In this document: positions 7,811 to 17,693 of the stretch, one piece after another
Layout of the letters: the number at the start of each line of letters is the position of its first letter
Numbering within the stretch: the stretch's first letter is position 1
Assembly (NCBI GenBank): GCA_965262565.1
Contig: CBDHFQ010000020.1
Span: 186,001 to 250,000, forward strand
Source: CBDHFQ01 sp965262565
Lineage (GTDB): Bacteria; Bacteroidota; Bacteroidia; J057
Direction of reading: 5' to 3'
Length of the DNA: 64,000 nucleotides
The notes under the pieces: generated by a model
What the model was told of the DNA's origin: nothing
What the model saw: the letters and a program-made list of their open reading frames with translations, nothing else
Database searches by the model: none
Translations under genes and position numbers: made by a program

Positions 7811-9079
7811 TTATTCATACTTCAACCGAAACCTATCCAAATCAGGAGCATTCGGCCGTTCTCTTGTCAATTCATAATCATAAATTAACTGACCCAACTT
7901 AGCTAAAAAAGGCAATCCGAGTTCATCATATTCGTATTCCCCATCATTGAAGACCTGATTTTCATTCACAAAAACGGTAGCCGCCAACATAAACTCCACT
8001 TGATGCTCGAAATCCACCACATATGCTACATCTGTCAAAAACCCATAAGCCATCCCAATTTTATTAAATATGCGAATATGAGAAGGAAGGGGAGTCGTTT
8101 GATCGCCGTACATTAAAAACTTGGAGAAAGCATCATAATAGTAGGTCGTATCTTTTGAATAAGGTAACTGACTACTCTCTTTGGGCAATTGGGACATATA
8201 CTGATACAAAAACTGATAATCCCCTTGCGTTAAATCAAAACGTTGTTCCTCAGCTACCTCCTCAGGAAAAATAACGGCTTTTAACATATCGTGTAAGTCC
8301 TGAAGGGAAATGGCATTCTTCTGAGCAAAATCCTTGGGTCGTTGGTACAAAGAATCGCTCATCATTTCCCCTTTTCCTAAAAGGATAGGTTCAGGATGAG
8401 CAAAATCTATGGGATTATAGGTAAGGTTTTGTTGGTATAAGGTAGGTTGATTTGTGCCAATGAACCGGATGGGGTTAGTATATTGGTTCTGTTCATAGGG
8501 GAGGGGAATGGACAATCGGTGGATGATGCGGGTGTTGGTAAATCCTTTGTTGTGGAGAGATTCATTTAACTGTTGGGGCCCAACGAACTCATACAGTCGG
8601 TTAAAAGCATCATTATCGCTAACCACAAATATTTTTCGGATATAGTTGGCGATGGTGGGACAATGGAGCTTTGTGCTAGCATCGACATAAGCGGTAGATT
8701 GGCCGCCATACGCACTATCTGTCATCATACAAGTTTCCATATCAAGACCAGCTATCCCTAACTGATTTACCTTTTCCAACGCCATAAAGGCAGTGGGCAT
8801 TTTTACGGTGCTTGCGGGATAAAAGTATTCCTTTTCATTTAGGCGGTAGGTGTGTGATTGGAAGGAAGGGACATTGTTAGCGTCTCTATTGATTTGGGTA
8901 TAAATGATTTGCGGTTGATGGATATCAGCGTGGTCGATGATCGTTCTAAGGATGGAGTCGGGATGGGAAAGGATGTGGTCGGCTAACAAATCATCTGATG
9001 AATTAACTGGCTGACTCATGGCACATTGGCACGAAAAGAGAAAAATACAGAACATCGTGGGGAACAAGGAATATTTCAT
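7811..9079 (-). CDS. Secreted class A beta-lactamase-like serine hydrolase
   Basis: 422 residues with a signal peptide (MKYSLFPTMFCIFLFSC, cleavage near AMSQ; a lipoprotein reading is possible but the Cys context is poor). The penicillin-binding/beta-lactamase fold is shown by S90-T-V-K93, by S154-D-N156 and by a K-I-G triad in FNKIGMAYGF near the C-terminus. It is longer than class A enzymes (about 290 residues), with an insertion of roughly 100 residues between the SDN and KxG motifs. Members of this group in Bacteroidota are usually annotated as serine hydrolases, and true beta-lactamase activity is not established. It would act in the periplasm or at the cell surface. It has no obvious operon partner. 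Confidence 0.8.
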   Translation of the reverse strand: MKYSLFPTMFCIFLFSCQCAMSQPVNSSDDLLADHILSHPDSILRTIIDHADIHQPQIIYTQINRDANNVPSFQSHTYRLNEKEYFYPASTVKMPTAFMALEKVNQLGIAGLDMETCMMTDSAYGGQSTAYVDASTKLHCPTIANYIRKIFVVSDNDAFNRLYEFVGPQQLNESLHNKGFTNTRIIHRLSIPLPYEQNQYTNPIRFIGTNQPTLYQQNLTYNPIDFAHPEPILLGKGEMMSDSLYQRPKDFAQKNAISLQDLHDMLKAVIFPEEVAEEQRFDLTQGDYQFLYQYMSQLPKESSQLPYSKDTTYYYDAFSKFLMYGDQTTPLPSHIRIFNKIGMAYGFLTDVAYVVDFEHQVEFMLAATVFVNENQVFNDGEYEYDELGLPFLAKLGQLIYDYELTRERPNAPDLDRFRLKYE

Positions 9080-9373
9080 CAGGATAATAATTTGATAGAT
9101 GTTCGGGAATATAAAAGGTATTTTTAATAAATAATAAGAGATTTTTCACTCCATAACATCCAAATCCACCTGGATCTCGTTCATATCTCGATATAAAAAT
9201 ATTAGTTGAGGCTGACCTTTGGTTTATTGGTACCATACATAGAAGCACACAAGGATAGAGGGAAACGCATATAAAGGGAAAGCTGCAACCTCATTTAACC
9301 TTATACCTCACTCGAATAAACTGGAATGAATAGACTTTGACCTAAGTAACACGCATTAACATTATTTCTTGTG

Positions 9374-10231
9374 ATGTGTCCTATGATGCCTCAGCCTCTT
9401 GACGCTACGATGTCCTTAGAGTCCTATTTCGCCAGATTTAAAGCTCATATCATCGGCGAATATCAAATGATTCAGACTCCATATCATCGTGCTATTCGCA
9501 TTTTATATACGGACTGGACCGCCAGTGGTAGAATGTATGGCCCTATAGAAGATCGATTGCGGGATCAGATTGGGCCTTTGGTAGCGAATACGCACACAGA
9601 TACGAATGATACAGGTTCCGCGATGACCTATGCTTACCACCAGGCGCAACAAATCATTAAACGACATGTAGGAGCGAATTCAGAGGATGTATTGATTTCT
9701 GCTGATGCTGGAATGACGGGAGTAGTGAATAAACTTCAGCGCATGTTGGGGTTAAAGATTCACGAATCCTTCAAAAGCCGTATAGAGATGTCGGAAGAAG
9801 AGCGCCCTGGGGAACACCAACAAAGGCTGGGAGTCATCTCCTTTTATATAGATGGGCTCCACCACAATGTAGGCGTAAAATTACTCAATGATCGATTCGG
9901 AATTCAAACTCGTGGAGGATGTTCTTGTGCAGGTACTTATGGTCATTATTTACTGAATGTATCGAACGAAACCTCTAAAAGCATCACGGATTTAATTGAT
10001 CGTGGAGATTGTTCAACCAAGCCGGGGTGGATTCGGTTGTCGATACATCCCACGATGAGAGATGCTGAGCTGCATTATGTCCTAGATGCGATACAAGAAC
10101 TCGCTATTCATCATTCGGAATGGGTAAAAGAGTATGACATTTGTTTAGCTTCTAATAGTATTCAACCCAACAACAAGAAAGCTGGCTTGAAATTGAAAGA
10201 GAGAATTGATCGTTGTCTGGAATTGAAATAA
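9374..10231 (+). pseudogene. Class V aminotransferase with an in-frame internal deletion
   Basis: The N-terminal ~140 residues (YTDWTASGRMYGPIEDRL, VANTHTDTNDTG, DVLISADAGMTGVVNKLQ) and the C-terminal ~140 (RLGVISFYIDGLHHNVGVKL, FGIQTRGGCSCAGTYG, WIRLSIHPT) match the two ends of a cysteine-desulfurase-like PLP enzyme family of about 480-500 residues. They are joined directly near 9810 (EERP followed by GEHQQRLGVIS). Roughly 200 residues are missing, including the region with the PLP-binding lysine (usually SPHKF), so catalysis by itself looks impossible. The reading frame is intact, so a shortened product could be made. A GTG three bases upstream could also serve as start. The gene stands alone. 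Confidence 0.75.
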
Positions 10232-10297
10232 CATCAGAGGTTGCTTTCCATCCTGCATCTGTTAAGGGATCAAATGCTTCGCCTACCTTCCCAGGCG

Positions 10298-10867
10298 TCA
10301 CTTAAATACCACTCCTAAAGGAGCGCTTTGTACTTTGCCGACCCATATACCAAATTGTTCTGCCAGGGGATCGTATTTATTTTCGTAGGTAGCCGTCAAT
10401 ACAGCGGGTAGCTTCTCTCCATATAAATCGGGGAAGCCCTGCCATTGAGATATCGTCATATCTATCTCAATGATGACTGAATTTCCGGCTTCCAACATCC
10501 AGAAATCTGGAAAGTCCCCTTCCCAGGAAGAAGGCCTTATTCTGGTAATGCCTTTAATAGTGCTATTAGCCTGATAGGAAAAAGAGAGATTGAAATATCC
10601 CCAACTGTTCCAATCTTTCCATAATCTGATGGCCTGATCGGAATGATTGGTGATAAGCACATGGATTCGAGGATACTTTTCCAGCGATATTTCACGCTCC
10701 CCTTCGGGATTGGAAATGGGGATAATGAGGTCTAGTTGAACAGGACTTATTTCCTGAGCAAAAATAGAGACGGGAATGATGCAGGGTATGAAGAAAAAAA
10801 GGTAGATACATCGGCGGACTCGATGGATAGAATGATGATGCCTCCACATATCAATCATTAAATTCAT
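10298..10867 (-). CDS. Exported protein of unknown function
   Basis: A 189-residue protein with a basic N-terminus and a hydrophobic signal segment (IYLFFFIPCIIPVSIFAQ), so the mature part of about 150 residues would be in the periplasm or beyond. The mature part is beta-rich, with many aromatic residues and no motif I recognise. The start overlaps the end of the upstream TPR gene by 17 bp (or 8 bp from the next ATG at 10858), which indicates translational coupling as the last gene of the DUF58-TPR operon. No catalytic residues are evident. Confidence 0.7.
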   Translation of the reverse strand: MNLMIDMWRHHHSIHRVRRCIYLFFFIPCIIPVSIFAQEISPVQLDLIIPISNPEGEREISLEKYPRIHVLITNHSDQAIRLWKDWNSWGYFNLSFSYQANSTIKGITRIRPSSWEGDFPDFWMLEAGNSVIIEIDMTISQWQGFPDLYGEKLPAVLTATYENKYDPLAEQFGIWVGKVQSAPLGVVFK

Positions 10868-11624
10868 CGTTCAGTCTGCTTTTTATATAGCTGGGAACCT
10901 GATAGCCCATGTCTTCAGCTTTGGTTAAATATTCCTCCGCATCCTTTTTCTTGTCCAGCTTAAGGTGTGCGAGGCCAAGGTAGTAATGATAATAGGCCTT
11001 ATCCTGAAAATGCTTCTTACTGGCCTTAAAATATTTAATGGCTCTTTGATCCTCATCCAAATTGAGGTAGGCTCTACCTGCTAACATTCGCGATTCCGCT
11101 GCCTGAACATATTTACCTCCTGCTAAATAGGTTTGCATGGCATACTCGCTGAATTTAATCGCTTTATAATATTCTTCAAGATTGAAATACACTCTTCCTA
11201 ATCCGTAATATGCTTCTGGATATCCCGGATAGTGATCTAATAAGCTTTGGTACTGTCTGATCGCTCCCTGAAAATCTCCCTGGATTTGATATGCTGCTGC
11301 GAGTTCTTGGTGAGCGGCAAGATTTCTGGGATAAATATCCAGGCTTTTCTGGTAATAGAAGATGGTAGAATCTAGATTTTCCTCTATTCTGTACACATCA
11401 GCCAATTGGTCCATCACTGCGGTGAAGGAGGAATCTGCTTTTAGTGCGTGAAAATATTTTTCCTTAGCACTACCATAATTTTTTGCTTGGAATAATTGAT
11501 TGCCTTGCTCGTAATATTGTCTGGCCTCCTGAGAAGTAGTGATCGTAACCACATTTCTGGTGGTTTGGGCGGAGACTATACAACAACACAACATACCGAC
11601 GAATAGATGGATGTATTTCAACAT
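10851..11624 (-). CDS. Secreted tetratricopeptide repeat protein
   Basis: 257 residues with a signal peptide (LFVGMLCCCIVSAQ) followed by about five TPR units covering residues 30-245 (for example YYEQGNQLFQAKNYGSAKEK, PEAYYGLGRVYFNLEEYYKA, YYHYYLGLAHLKLDKKKDAE). TPR arrays mediate protein-protein contacts. It begins 2 bp after the DUF58 gene stop and overlaps the next gene, so the three are one transcription unit. DUF58 and TPR proteins also occur together in Bacteroidota aerotolerance (Bat) loci, but no MoxR ATPase or BatA/B genes are present here. The specific role is unknown. Confidence 0.85.
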   Translation of the reverse strand: MLKYIHLFVGMLCCCIVSAQTTRNVVTITTSQEARQYYEQGNQLFQAKNYGSAKEKYFHALKADSSFTAVMDQLADVYRIEENLDSTIFYYQKSLDIYPRNLAAHQELAAAYQIQGDFQGAIRQYQSLLDHYPGYPEAYYGLGRVYFNLEEYYKAIKFSEYAMQTYLAGGKYVQAAESRMLAGRAYLNLDEDQRAIKYFKASKKHFQDKAYYHYYLGLAHLKLDKKKDAEEYLTKAEDMGYQVPSYIKSRLNDEFND

Positions 11625-11626
11625 AG

Positions 11627-12568
11627 TTAATTTAAACTTCGACGTTTAACCAGATAGTCAGCGAGTACTTTGTCGTAAGGTTGGCGAACATCTACTTCAA
11701 CAAAGTCAATGTTAAATTCGTAGCACTTTTGTTTAAATTTTGCTTGAAAATCCTTCATCATCTTCTGGTATTGATCTCTAATTTGATGAGGCGACACTTC
11801 TATTTTTTCACCACTTTCAAGATCCTTTAGGATGATGGGTCTGTTAGGAAAATCAAACACCTGTTCTGTCTTTTTATCAAGCAAATGAAATACCAAAACT
11901 TCATGTTTTTCATGTCTGAGGTGTTGGAGCGCCTTGAAAAAATCTTCACTTCTTTCCTGAGGCTGGAATAAATCCGTGATTAACACCACAAAAGATCTAC
12001 GGTGAAATTTCATCGCTACCTGATGAAGTACCTTGGCTGTAGCCGTTTTTCGGGTGAAAAATTCTTTGCTCGCTACCACTTGTTCCAATTCATGAAAAAT
12101 TGGAACCAGCCAGGAATATCTGCTCTTAGCTCTGGCGTAAAAAACGATATCTTCATCAAAAAGGGTCATCCCTGCTGCATCTCGTTGGCCGATCATTAAA
12201 TATTGGAGGGCTGCGGTAAGGTAGGCTCCATATTCCAGTTTTGTTAACACCTTTTCACCTCTCTTGGGTTGTGGATAGCGCATAGAATCAGAAACATCCA
12301 GCACTACCTGACATCTTAGGTTGGTTTCCTCTTCGTATTTTTTAGAGAACAACTTATCGGTCTTTCCATATACCTTCCAGTCAATATTCCTCAGGGATTC
12401 TCCTGCATTATAAGGCCGATGTTCTGCAAATTCTACAGAAAATCCATGATAGGGAGAACGATGCATGCCTGTAATAAATCCCTCTACGATCATCTTGGCT
12501 TTTATTTCGATGTTTTTAAGCCTGCTGATGACTATTGGATCAAGGTATTTTAAGGTTGTTTTCGCCAT
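11627..12568 (-). CDS. DUF58 domain protein (VWA-like fold)
   Basis: 313 residues from ATG at 12568; a TTG 30 bases upstream would add ten residues. It shows the family hallmarks GLHRSPxHG-type GMHRSPYHGFSVEFAEHR, GESLRNIDWKVYGKTDKLF and YEEETNLRC. A VWA-like half with a MIDAS-type DVSDS motif (VVLDVSDSMR) and VLITDLF follows. No transmembrane segment is evident, so it is cytoplasmic or membrane-associated. DUF58 proteins usually partner with MoxR AAA ATPases in envelope or stress functions, but no such ATPase is nearby. It is the first gene of an operon with the TPR and secreted proteins downstream. An IS630 fragment lies just upstream. Confidence 0.88.
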   Translation of the reverse strand: MAKTTLKYLDPIVISRLKNIEIKAKMIVEGFITGMHRSPYHGFSVEFAEHRPYNAGESLRNIDWKVYGKTDKLFSKKYEEETNLRCQVVLDVSDSMRYPQPKRGEKVLTKLEYGAYLTAALQYLMIGQRDAAGMTLFDEDIVFYARAKSRYSWLVPIFHELEQVVASKEFFTRKTATAKVLHQVAMKFHRRSFVVLITDLFQPQERSEDFFKALQHLRHEKHEVLVFHLLDKKTEQVFDFPNRPIILKDLESGEKIEVSPHQIRDQYQKMMKDFQAKFKQKCYEFNIDFVEVDVRQPYDKVLADYLVKRRSLN

Positions 12569-12662
12569 AAAAGAAAAATAGAGTACGCTATCTTGCAAAT
12601 TAAGATTTATTCCATCAATAGCGATCTTTAATTTACATACAGCTTGATAGATAACTACCCTT

Positions 12663-13079
12663 TTAGGAAGTTAATAATTCTGGGAAATGCACTTTCATAT
12701 ATCGTGTTAACCAACTGTAATCAACTGATAGTTGATGTTCTTCTACCAAATGAGTATGGAGTGCTTTGAGAGAAGCTCCTTCCTGATGTGCAAAAAATGC
12801 TTTAATATGAGAATGATAGGCGGTTAATTTTGAATCAGGATTTCCCTTGTGTTTTAACTCGAGTAAGGCATCAAATCCTCCTTCATAAAATAGCTTCATC
12901 CAACTACTAACGGTTCTGTCGCTCACATGAGTTAGCAGACCGATTTCCTTAATAGAATATCCAAAATGACGCAGAGAGATGGCCAATAATCTTCTGGATT
13001 GTCGTTTATCCTTATGGGTTTGCATTAAATCAGCCAACTGGTATTGCTGATCTGTAGTAAGGCGAATAGAGTAAGCCAT
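12663..13079 (-). CDS. IS630-type transposase N-terminal (helix-turn-helix) fragment
   Basis: 138 residues with two helix-turn-helix units typical of the N-terminal part of IS630-family transposases: residues ~25-60 (SRRLLAISLRHFGYSIKEIG, THVSDRTVSSWMKLFYEGG) and a winged-helix region ~85-135. Many IS630 elements encode this part as a separate first frame. Here it stops at 12663 and only 94 bp remain before the DUF58 start, so the DDE catalytic part is absent. It is either a decayed insertion sequence or a domesticated DNA-binding protein. I found no terminal inverted repeats. Confidence 0.72.
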   Translation of the reverse strand: MAYSIRLTTDQQYQLADLMQTHKDKRQSRRLLAISLRHFGYSIKEIGLLTHVSDRTVSSWMKLFYEGGFDALLELKHKGNPDSKLTAYHSHIKAFFAHQEGASLKALHTHLVEEHQLSVDYSWLTRYMKVHFPELLTS

Positions 13080-13120
13080 TTCACATCCTTTCCTGTAAAT
13101 AGAAAGCTATGGTACTATTT

Positions 13121-16100
13121 TCATTCTACAACAGAAAATTTTCCTAAAAATTCTTCCACGCCTTCTTCCTGGGTCGTCACATGAAATAAATATACGCCTG
13201 GTTTGATCCGCTGTTGTTCGCGGTCTTTTAGATTCCAGTTGATTCCTCCATCTCCATTATCTTCTTCCACGATTTGTACCAATCGGCCAGAAGCTGAAAA
13301 TATTCGAATAGTGGCCTGTTGAGTAAGATTGGCAAAGCGCAATCCATCAAATTCCGAATGTGAACTGACGGGATTGGGATAAACGAATACCTCAGATAAA
13401 TTATTTTTGTGAGAGGAAAACGTAGCTGTATTTCCTTCATTTCCCAGGCATACCCCATTTATCGCACAAACATCTTGAGCAGATATGGATACAGCATATC
13501 CCAGTGCCCCTATTCTTGCATCCAGTAATTCAATAATCACCGCATCTTCATCTTCACTGCCCCATCTTACAGAAGAAACTGCTCCTATTGGACTAACGGT
13601 ATAATGAGTATTATCTAATGCGGTACCTTCATCCAAAGGGAAATTAAAGGTGAGCTTGACTTCTTTATCGTTCAACACTTCCCAATCCTGAATGATTAAG
13701 AATTCTTCTTCGACAGGTTCATAAGTAAAGAACTGCAATGTATCTTCTGCTTGAAGATAAGCTAAATCTCTGTCGAGAAAGGTAGAGTCAATGAACAATT
13801 GATTAGTGCCAGTGAGAAAGGATTGTTGGAAGCTTAGCAATAATTGATTTCTGGTTTCGCTGTAGCTAAGTAAAGAAATGGGCGTAATCGTATCATTCAA
13901 CACAAATTTAAATTTATCCTCTTCCCGACTGACAACAGGTTCTGTAAAGAAAAGGGTGAGTTGCCGATCATTCTCAACGGCTATACTGTCAATGTGTGGC
14001 CTTTCATGAGGTCGTAAAAAGATAGGATTTCCAAATTCACTTTCAGGAGGAGTCAAAGTTTCGTTGACAGCAATAATGGAATAGAGATATAATTCTTCAG
14101 GAACGAGGTCTTGATCTATGGCCATATTACCTGTAAAGCCTGTAGAAATTTGGCCTAAGGAATTATTTAAAGGATCTCGAACTCTGACAAGTCGATAAGC
14201 GGTAGCATTAGGTACTTCCAACCAGGAAAGTTGGACGGAAGAAGGACCTAGTACGGTTCCCCTCAAGGAATTTACTGCTGATGGGCCATTGTTGATGACA
14301 TCTTTTTCAAAAAAATAGGTGCTGTCCCCGAGTCCTAAGCCTAATTCCTTGATCCCATTACCGTTAAAATCTTCTATGATATGATGGGTAGCGATAGATC
14401 CTAAGTGAAACCAGCTAAAAGTATATTGATCATTGATATATTCAAGAACATAAGTTTTAGGGAAGGAAGTAAACACTAATTCATCAGCCGGATCATCATC
14501 TAAGTTTCCGGCCGTAGCTGCATTAAATCTCTCGGTCTCTACTTCATAAATATAATCTTCCCAAACAGGCATATACGTATCATTGGCCACAGCTTTAAAA
14601 ATTCGCAACCACCAAAAAGAAGGATCATATTCAAAGTCAGCATTTCGATCGTCTGAAGAATGAACAGCAATAAAAAATTCTTGTTGACCATCGCCATCGA
14701 AATCTCCAGCCGTCAAATACGTTCCTCCTCTGGTTAACTCTGTCGTATCTATAAAGGTAGAGTCATATATGCCCTGGCCCTCGTGTTCATAAACAATGAA
14801 ATCGCCATCTCTATCTCCAAAAATTATTTCCTGGAGCCCGTCCTGATCAAAATCATCTACAATAGTTCTGGGAGCGATAGATCCACTATAATCTGGAGTG
14901 GTATCTTTTAGGATAGCTGCTTCTGTATAATTATCTCCCTCTCGTTCATAAATGAAATAATTCCTAAAGTCCTTAAACAATACCTCAAATTCTCCATCAT
15001 TATCCGTATCAGCAAATTCCGAGGGAAATAAGGTATTATCCTGATTGGTATAGATGGTTGCTTTTGGAAATGCGGTGGGATTCTCTTGTTCCAATATATA
15101 AGTTGAGTCATTGACTGAAGTCAATAATTCCCACAAGCCGTCTTGGTCCGCATCTTCTACATCTTTCACCAATAATATATCAGCTACTTCTACGGAATCT
15201 ACTTGTTGGAAAAAGGCGCCATTAAATTCTAAAAATATCACATTTCTGATGCCTAAGTTTTCATCGTAGCGGGTCATTACCACCTCTTTTAAGGAATCCT
15301 GATCAAAGTCAAAAGCTCGATTTAACATTCGACCCATAGGAATATGATAGGAAAGCTGATTGAATCCCTGGGAAGGAAGCACATCAGTTTGAAAACTAAA
15401 TTCGCGTACGGAGGATGTTCCTACTTCCCCTGATAGGTTTTCCATTTCGATAAAACACTCATAGGTTCCATCACTTAGTTGGGTTTGATCGAGGAGAAAA
15501 AAGCCATTTCTCGTGGGTCTGTCGAAAATTTGTTGCTGGTAATCTGTATCTCCCTGTTTTCTAAAAAACAGGGTATGTCTCGCCTGATCTGAGCTTCGGA
15601 AGACGATCAAAAACTTGCGCTCCTGGTTTTCCCAGATGGGGGCGAATTGGGAAATAACGATTTCTGGAGGAGTGACATCCCGAATAAATCGAATGCGATC
15701 TTCTGAGGTAGTTCCATTGGTTTTTTCCAGTCGAATTCTAAGGGTATATTCTCCATCGGGTAATTCGGATATATCCCACATGGCAATGGTATCTTCTTTT
15801 ACTTGATGAATTTGGTCCGCGATGATGGTGTTCCATTCGTCTTCCCCTTCTGTTCCAGCCTGCCATTCGACGTGGAATTGAAGGAATTCCGGATTTAATA
15901 CGGTTCCGATGATCGGGATTTCATCCAGGGTCGATCCGCTGTCGTGAGAGGGGGATGTGATTTGCACGCGCGAGCTACCTGAGTACTCGAGGGCTTTGCG
16001 TAGGTTGAGGCGACCTGCTCCAGTGAAATGATCCCATCCAGGGGTTGAGAGATCGTCGGTGGTGGAGGTTAATATTCCTCGAATTTGACGTGCATCCAGC

Positions 16101-17449
16101 CTGTTTCGACCAGATAAAAGTAGTGCAGCTGCCGCTGATACCATAGGTGCTGAGAAACTGGTTCCCTGGATTCTCCTGAATTGATTAATGGCACCATCGA
16201 CTGTCGTATCAGTCAATGTAGGGACAAAGATATCAGAACCTGGAGCTGTCAGGTCTACAGTTAATCCAAATGAACTCAGGGGCCATAAGAATTCATCTCC
16301 GTTAGCAAAATTAGTGGTAGAGGCTGAGACGGAAATTACTTCGTCATATCCCGAAGGATAATGTAATTCGTCCCCAGTTCCATTCCCTGCTGAGCTTACC
16401 ATAATCACATTCTGCTGGTCGGCGAATTGAATAGCAGCTTCGAGGGTAAATGAAGGAATGATATCACCAAAGCTCATGTTTAGCACTTCGATTTGGTTAA
16501 GGGCTGCATAAATGATAGAACGTGCTATATCATCATCCTGGCCCGTACCCGTTGTCCCAAATGCCCTTAACGGAACCATTTTACAAGCTGGAGCTATCCC
16601 TATTCCTCCAACGCCATTATCGGGTTTTGCTCCTATCACACCAGCCACTTCCGTTCCATGTCCGTTATCGTCTGTAGGATCCCCATCTTCAAAAAACACA
16701 TCTCCTGCAAACACGCTACCGGGTTGATCTACAAAATCATATCCAGAAATATCATCTATATATCCATTCCCGTCATTATCCAGCCCATCAAAATCTCCGG
16801 TTAATCCACTTCGGACCTCACTTACTGGCCATGGCTCAAATTTACCATTCCCGTTGATATCTTCTCTGCTATTGATATAGGTTTGGTCTATAAATTCCGG
16901 ATGCTGATATTCTATGCCTGTATCGATGAAGCCTATTCTGACAGAAGGGTTTCCTCGGGTAATTTCCCAGGCCTCAAAGGTTTCAATAAATTCATGATAC
17001 CATTGGCTGCTGATTGAATCATCGTTCACAATAATCGGTTCGGATTGATGGAGCTTTCTGGTATGATTTTCCTCAACGAAATCAAAGACGTTACTTTGCT
17101 TCAATTCATTAATGATGGATGAAATAGTTCGGTCTGCTGGTTCAATTTGAAGGGTAAAAATTCTATCGATAGTCCTTTCATTATCCTGGTATGTCGATTC
17201 TGGAGTTGTAAGAGATTGGACAAAAGAGATATTTTGTAAAGAGGGAAGCCGCTGAACGAAGGATCTGGTCGATAGCGTTGCCCTAAATGCCTTGCCATGA
17301 GCGTCTTTGAATGCTTTTACCAACTCAGTTTCATTTTTACTGAAGCACACATTCAACTCTAATGTTTGTTGGGCGAATGTCAATGTTGGTAACAGAATCG
17401 TCCAACAAATAATTATTTGGATATAATTAAATAGTAGCGTCAGTTTCAT
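13121..17449 (-). CDS. Large secreted subtilisin-like (S8) protease with FG-GAP repeats and T9SS type A sorting domain
   Basis: 1442 residues from ATG at 17449 (a TTG eight codons upstream is possible); signal peptide ending near TFAQQ. The S8 catalytic domain spans about 155-500 with the triad Asp ~175 (IGFIDTG), His ~264 (NGHGTEVAG) and Ser431 (GTSFSAPM). Beta-sandwich domains follow, then an FG-GAP/VCBS-like region (~720-1080) with many DxDxDG-type loops (DFDQDGLQE, DFDGDGQQE, DFNGNGIKE). A fibronectin type III domain (PSSVQLSWLEVPNATAYRLV) and Ig-like domains come next. The C-terminal ~80 residues are a type IX sorting domain (VYPNPVSS, PGVYLFHV). It is predicted to be surface-anchored or released and to degrade extracellular protein. 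It is transcribed alone. Confidence 0.9.
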   Translation of the reverse strand: MKLTLLFNYIQIIICWTILLPTLTFAQQTLELNVCFSKNETELVKAFKDAHGKAFRATLSTRSFVQRLPSLQNISFVQSLTTPESTYQDNERTIDRIFTLQIEPADRTISSIINELKQSNVFDFVEENHTRKLHQSEPIIVNDDSISSQWYHEFIETFEAWEITRGNPSVRIGFIDTGIEYQHPEFIDQTYINSREDINGNGKFEPWPVSEVRSGLTGDFDGLDNDGNGYIDDISGYDFVDQPGSVFAGDVFFEDGDPTDDNGHGTEVAGVIGAKPDNGVGGIGIAPACKMVPLRAFGTTGTGQDDDIARSIIYAALNQIEVLNMSFGDIIPSFTLEAAIQFADQQNVIMVSSAGNGTGDELHYPSGYDEVISVSASTTNFANGDEFLWPLSSFGLTVDLTAPGSDIFVPTLTDTTVDGAINQFRRIQGTSFSAPMVSAAAALLLSGRNRLDARQIRGILTSTTDDLSTPGWDHFTGAGRLNLRKALEYSGSSRVQITSPSHDSGSTLDEIPIIGTVLNPEFLQFHVEWQAGTEGEDEWNTIIADQIHQVKEDTIAMWDISELPDGEYTLRIRLEKTNGTTSEDRIRFIRDVTPPEIVISQFAPIWENQERKFLIVFRSSDQARHTLFFRKQGDTDYQQQIFDRPTRNGFFLLDQTQLSDGTYECFIEMENLSGEVGTSSVREFSFQTDVLPSQGFNQLSYHIPMGRMLNRAFDFDQDSLKEVVMTRYDENLGIRNVIFLEFNGAFFQQVDSVEVADILLVKDVEDADQDGLWELLTSVNDSTYILEQENPTAFPKATIYTNQDNTLFPSEFADTDNDGEFEVLFKDFRNYFIYEREGDNYTEAAILKDTTPDYSGSIAPRTIVDDFDQDGLQEIIFGDRDGDFIVYEHEGQGIYDSTFIDTTELTRGGTYLTAGDFDGDGQQEFFIAVHSSDDRNADFEYDPSFWWLRIFKAVANDTYMPVWEDYIYEVETERFNAATAGNLDDDPADELVFTSFPKTYVLEYINDQYTFSWFHLGSIATHHIIEDFNGNGIKELGLGLGDSTYFFEKDVINNGPSAVNSLRGTVLGPSSVQLSWLEVPNATAYRLVRVRDPLNNSLGQISTGFTGNMAIDQDLVPEELYLYSIIAVNETLTPPESEFGNPIFLRPHERPHIDSIAVENDRQLTLFFTEPVVSREEDKFKFVLNDTITPISLLSYSETRNQLLLSFQQSFLTGTNQLFIDSTFLDRDLAYLQAEDTLQFFTYEPVEEEFLIIQDWEVLNDKEVKLTFNFPLDEGTALDNTHYTVSPIGAVSSVRWGSEDEDAVIIELLDARIGALGYAVSISAQDVCAINGVCLGNEGNTATFSSHKNNLSEVFVYPNPVSSHSEFDGLRFANLTQQATIRIFSASGRLVQIVEEDNGDGGINWNLKDREQQRIKPGVYLFHVTTQEEGVEEFLGKFSVVE

Positions 17450-17693
17450 ACTAATATTTGTTCTTCCATACAACGAATCAAAAGAAGAAAAAGCAAAGAA
17501 AATAGGATACTTTTTATGAAGCAGATTGTTAGGACTTGTGGAAAAATGCTACAACTACTCTTGTGGGAAAAAATTTTTCATCGAATAACATATCGGGATG
17601 GAACAGGATGAAAAAGCCCGGGAATTAAAAAGCTTCTATGATATCATCCAAATCTTCAGTATATTAAGGAAGCCATTCGATTAACCTACCTAA

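Noticed and set aside
9080..9373. tRNA or small RNA gene in the gap before the aminotransferase remnant
   Set aside because: No cloverleaf arms, CCA end or strong hairpin could be drawn; the sequence is plain AT-rich spacer.
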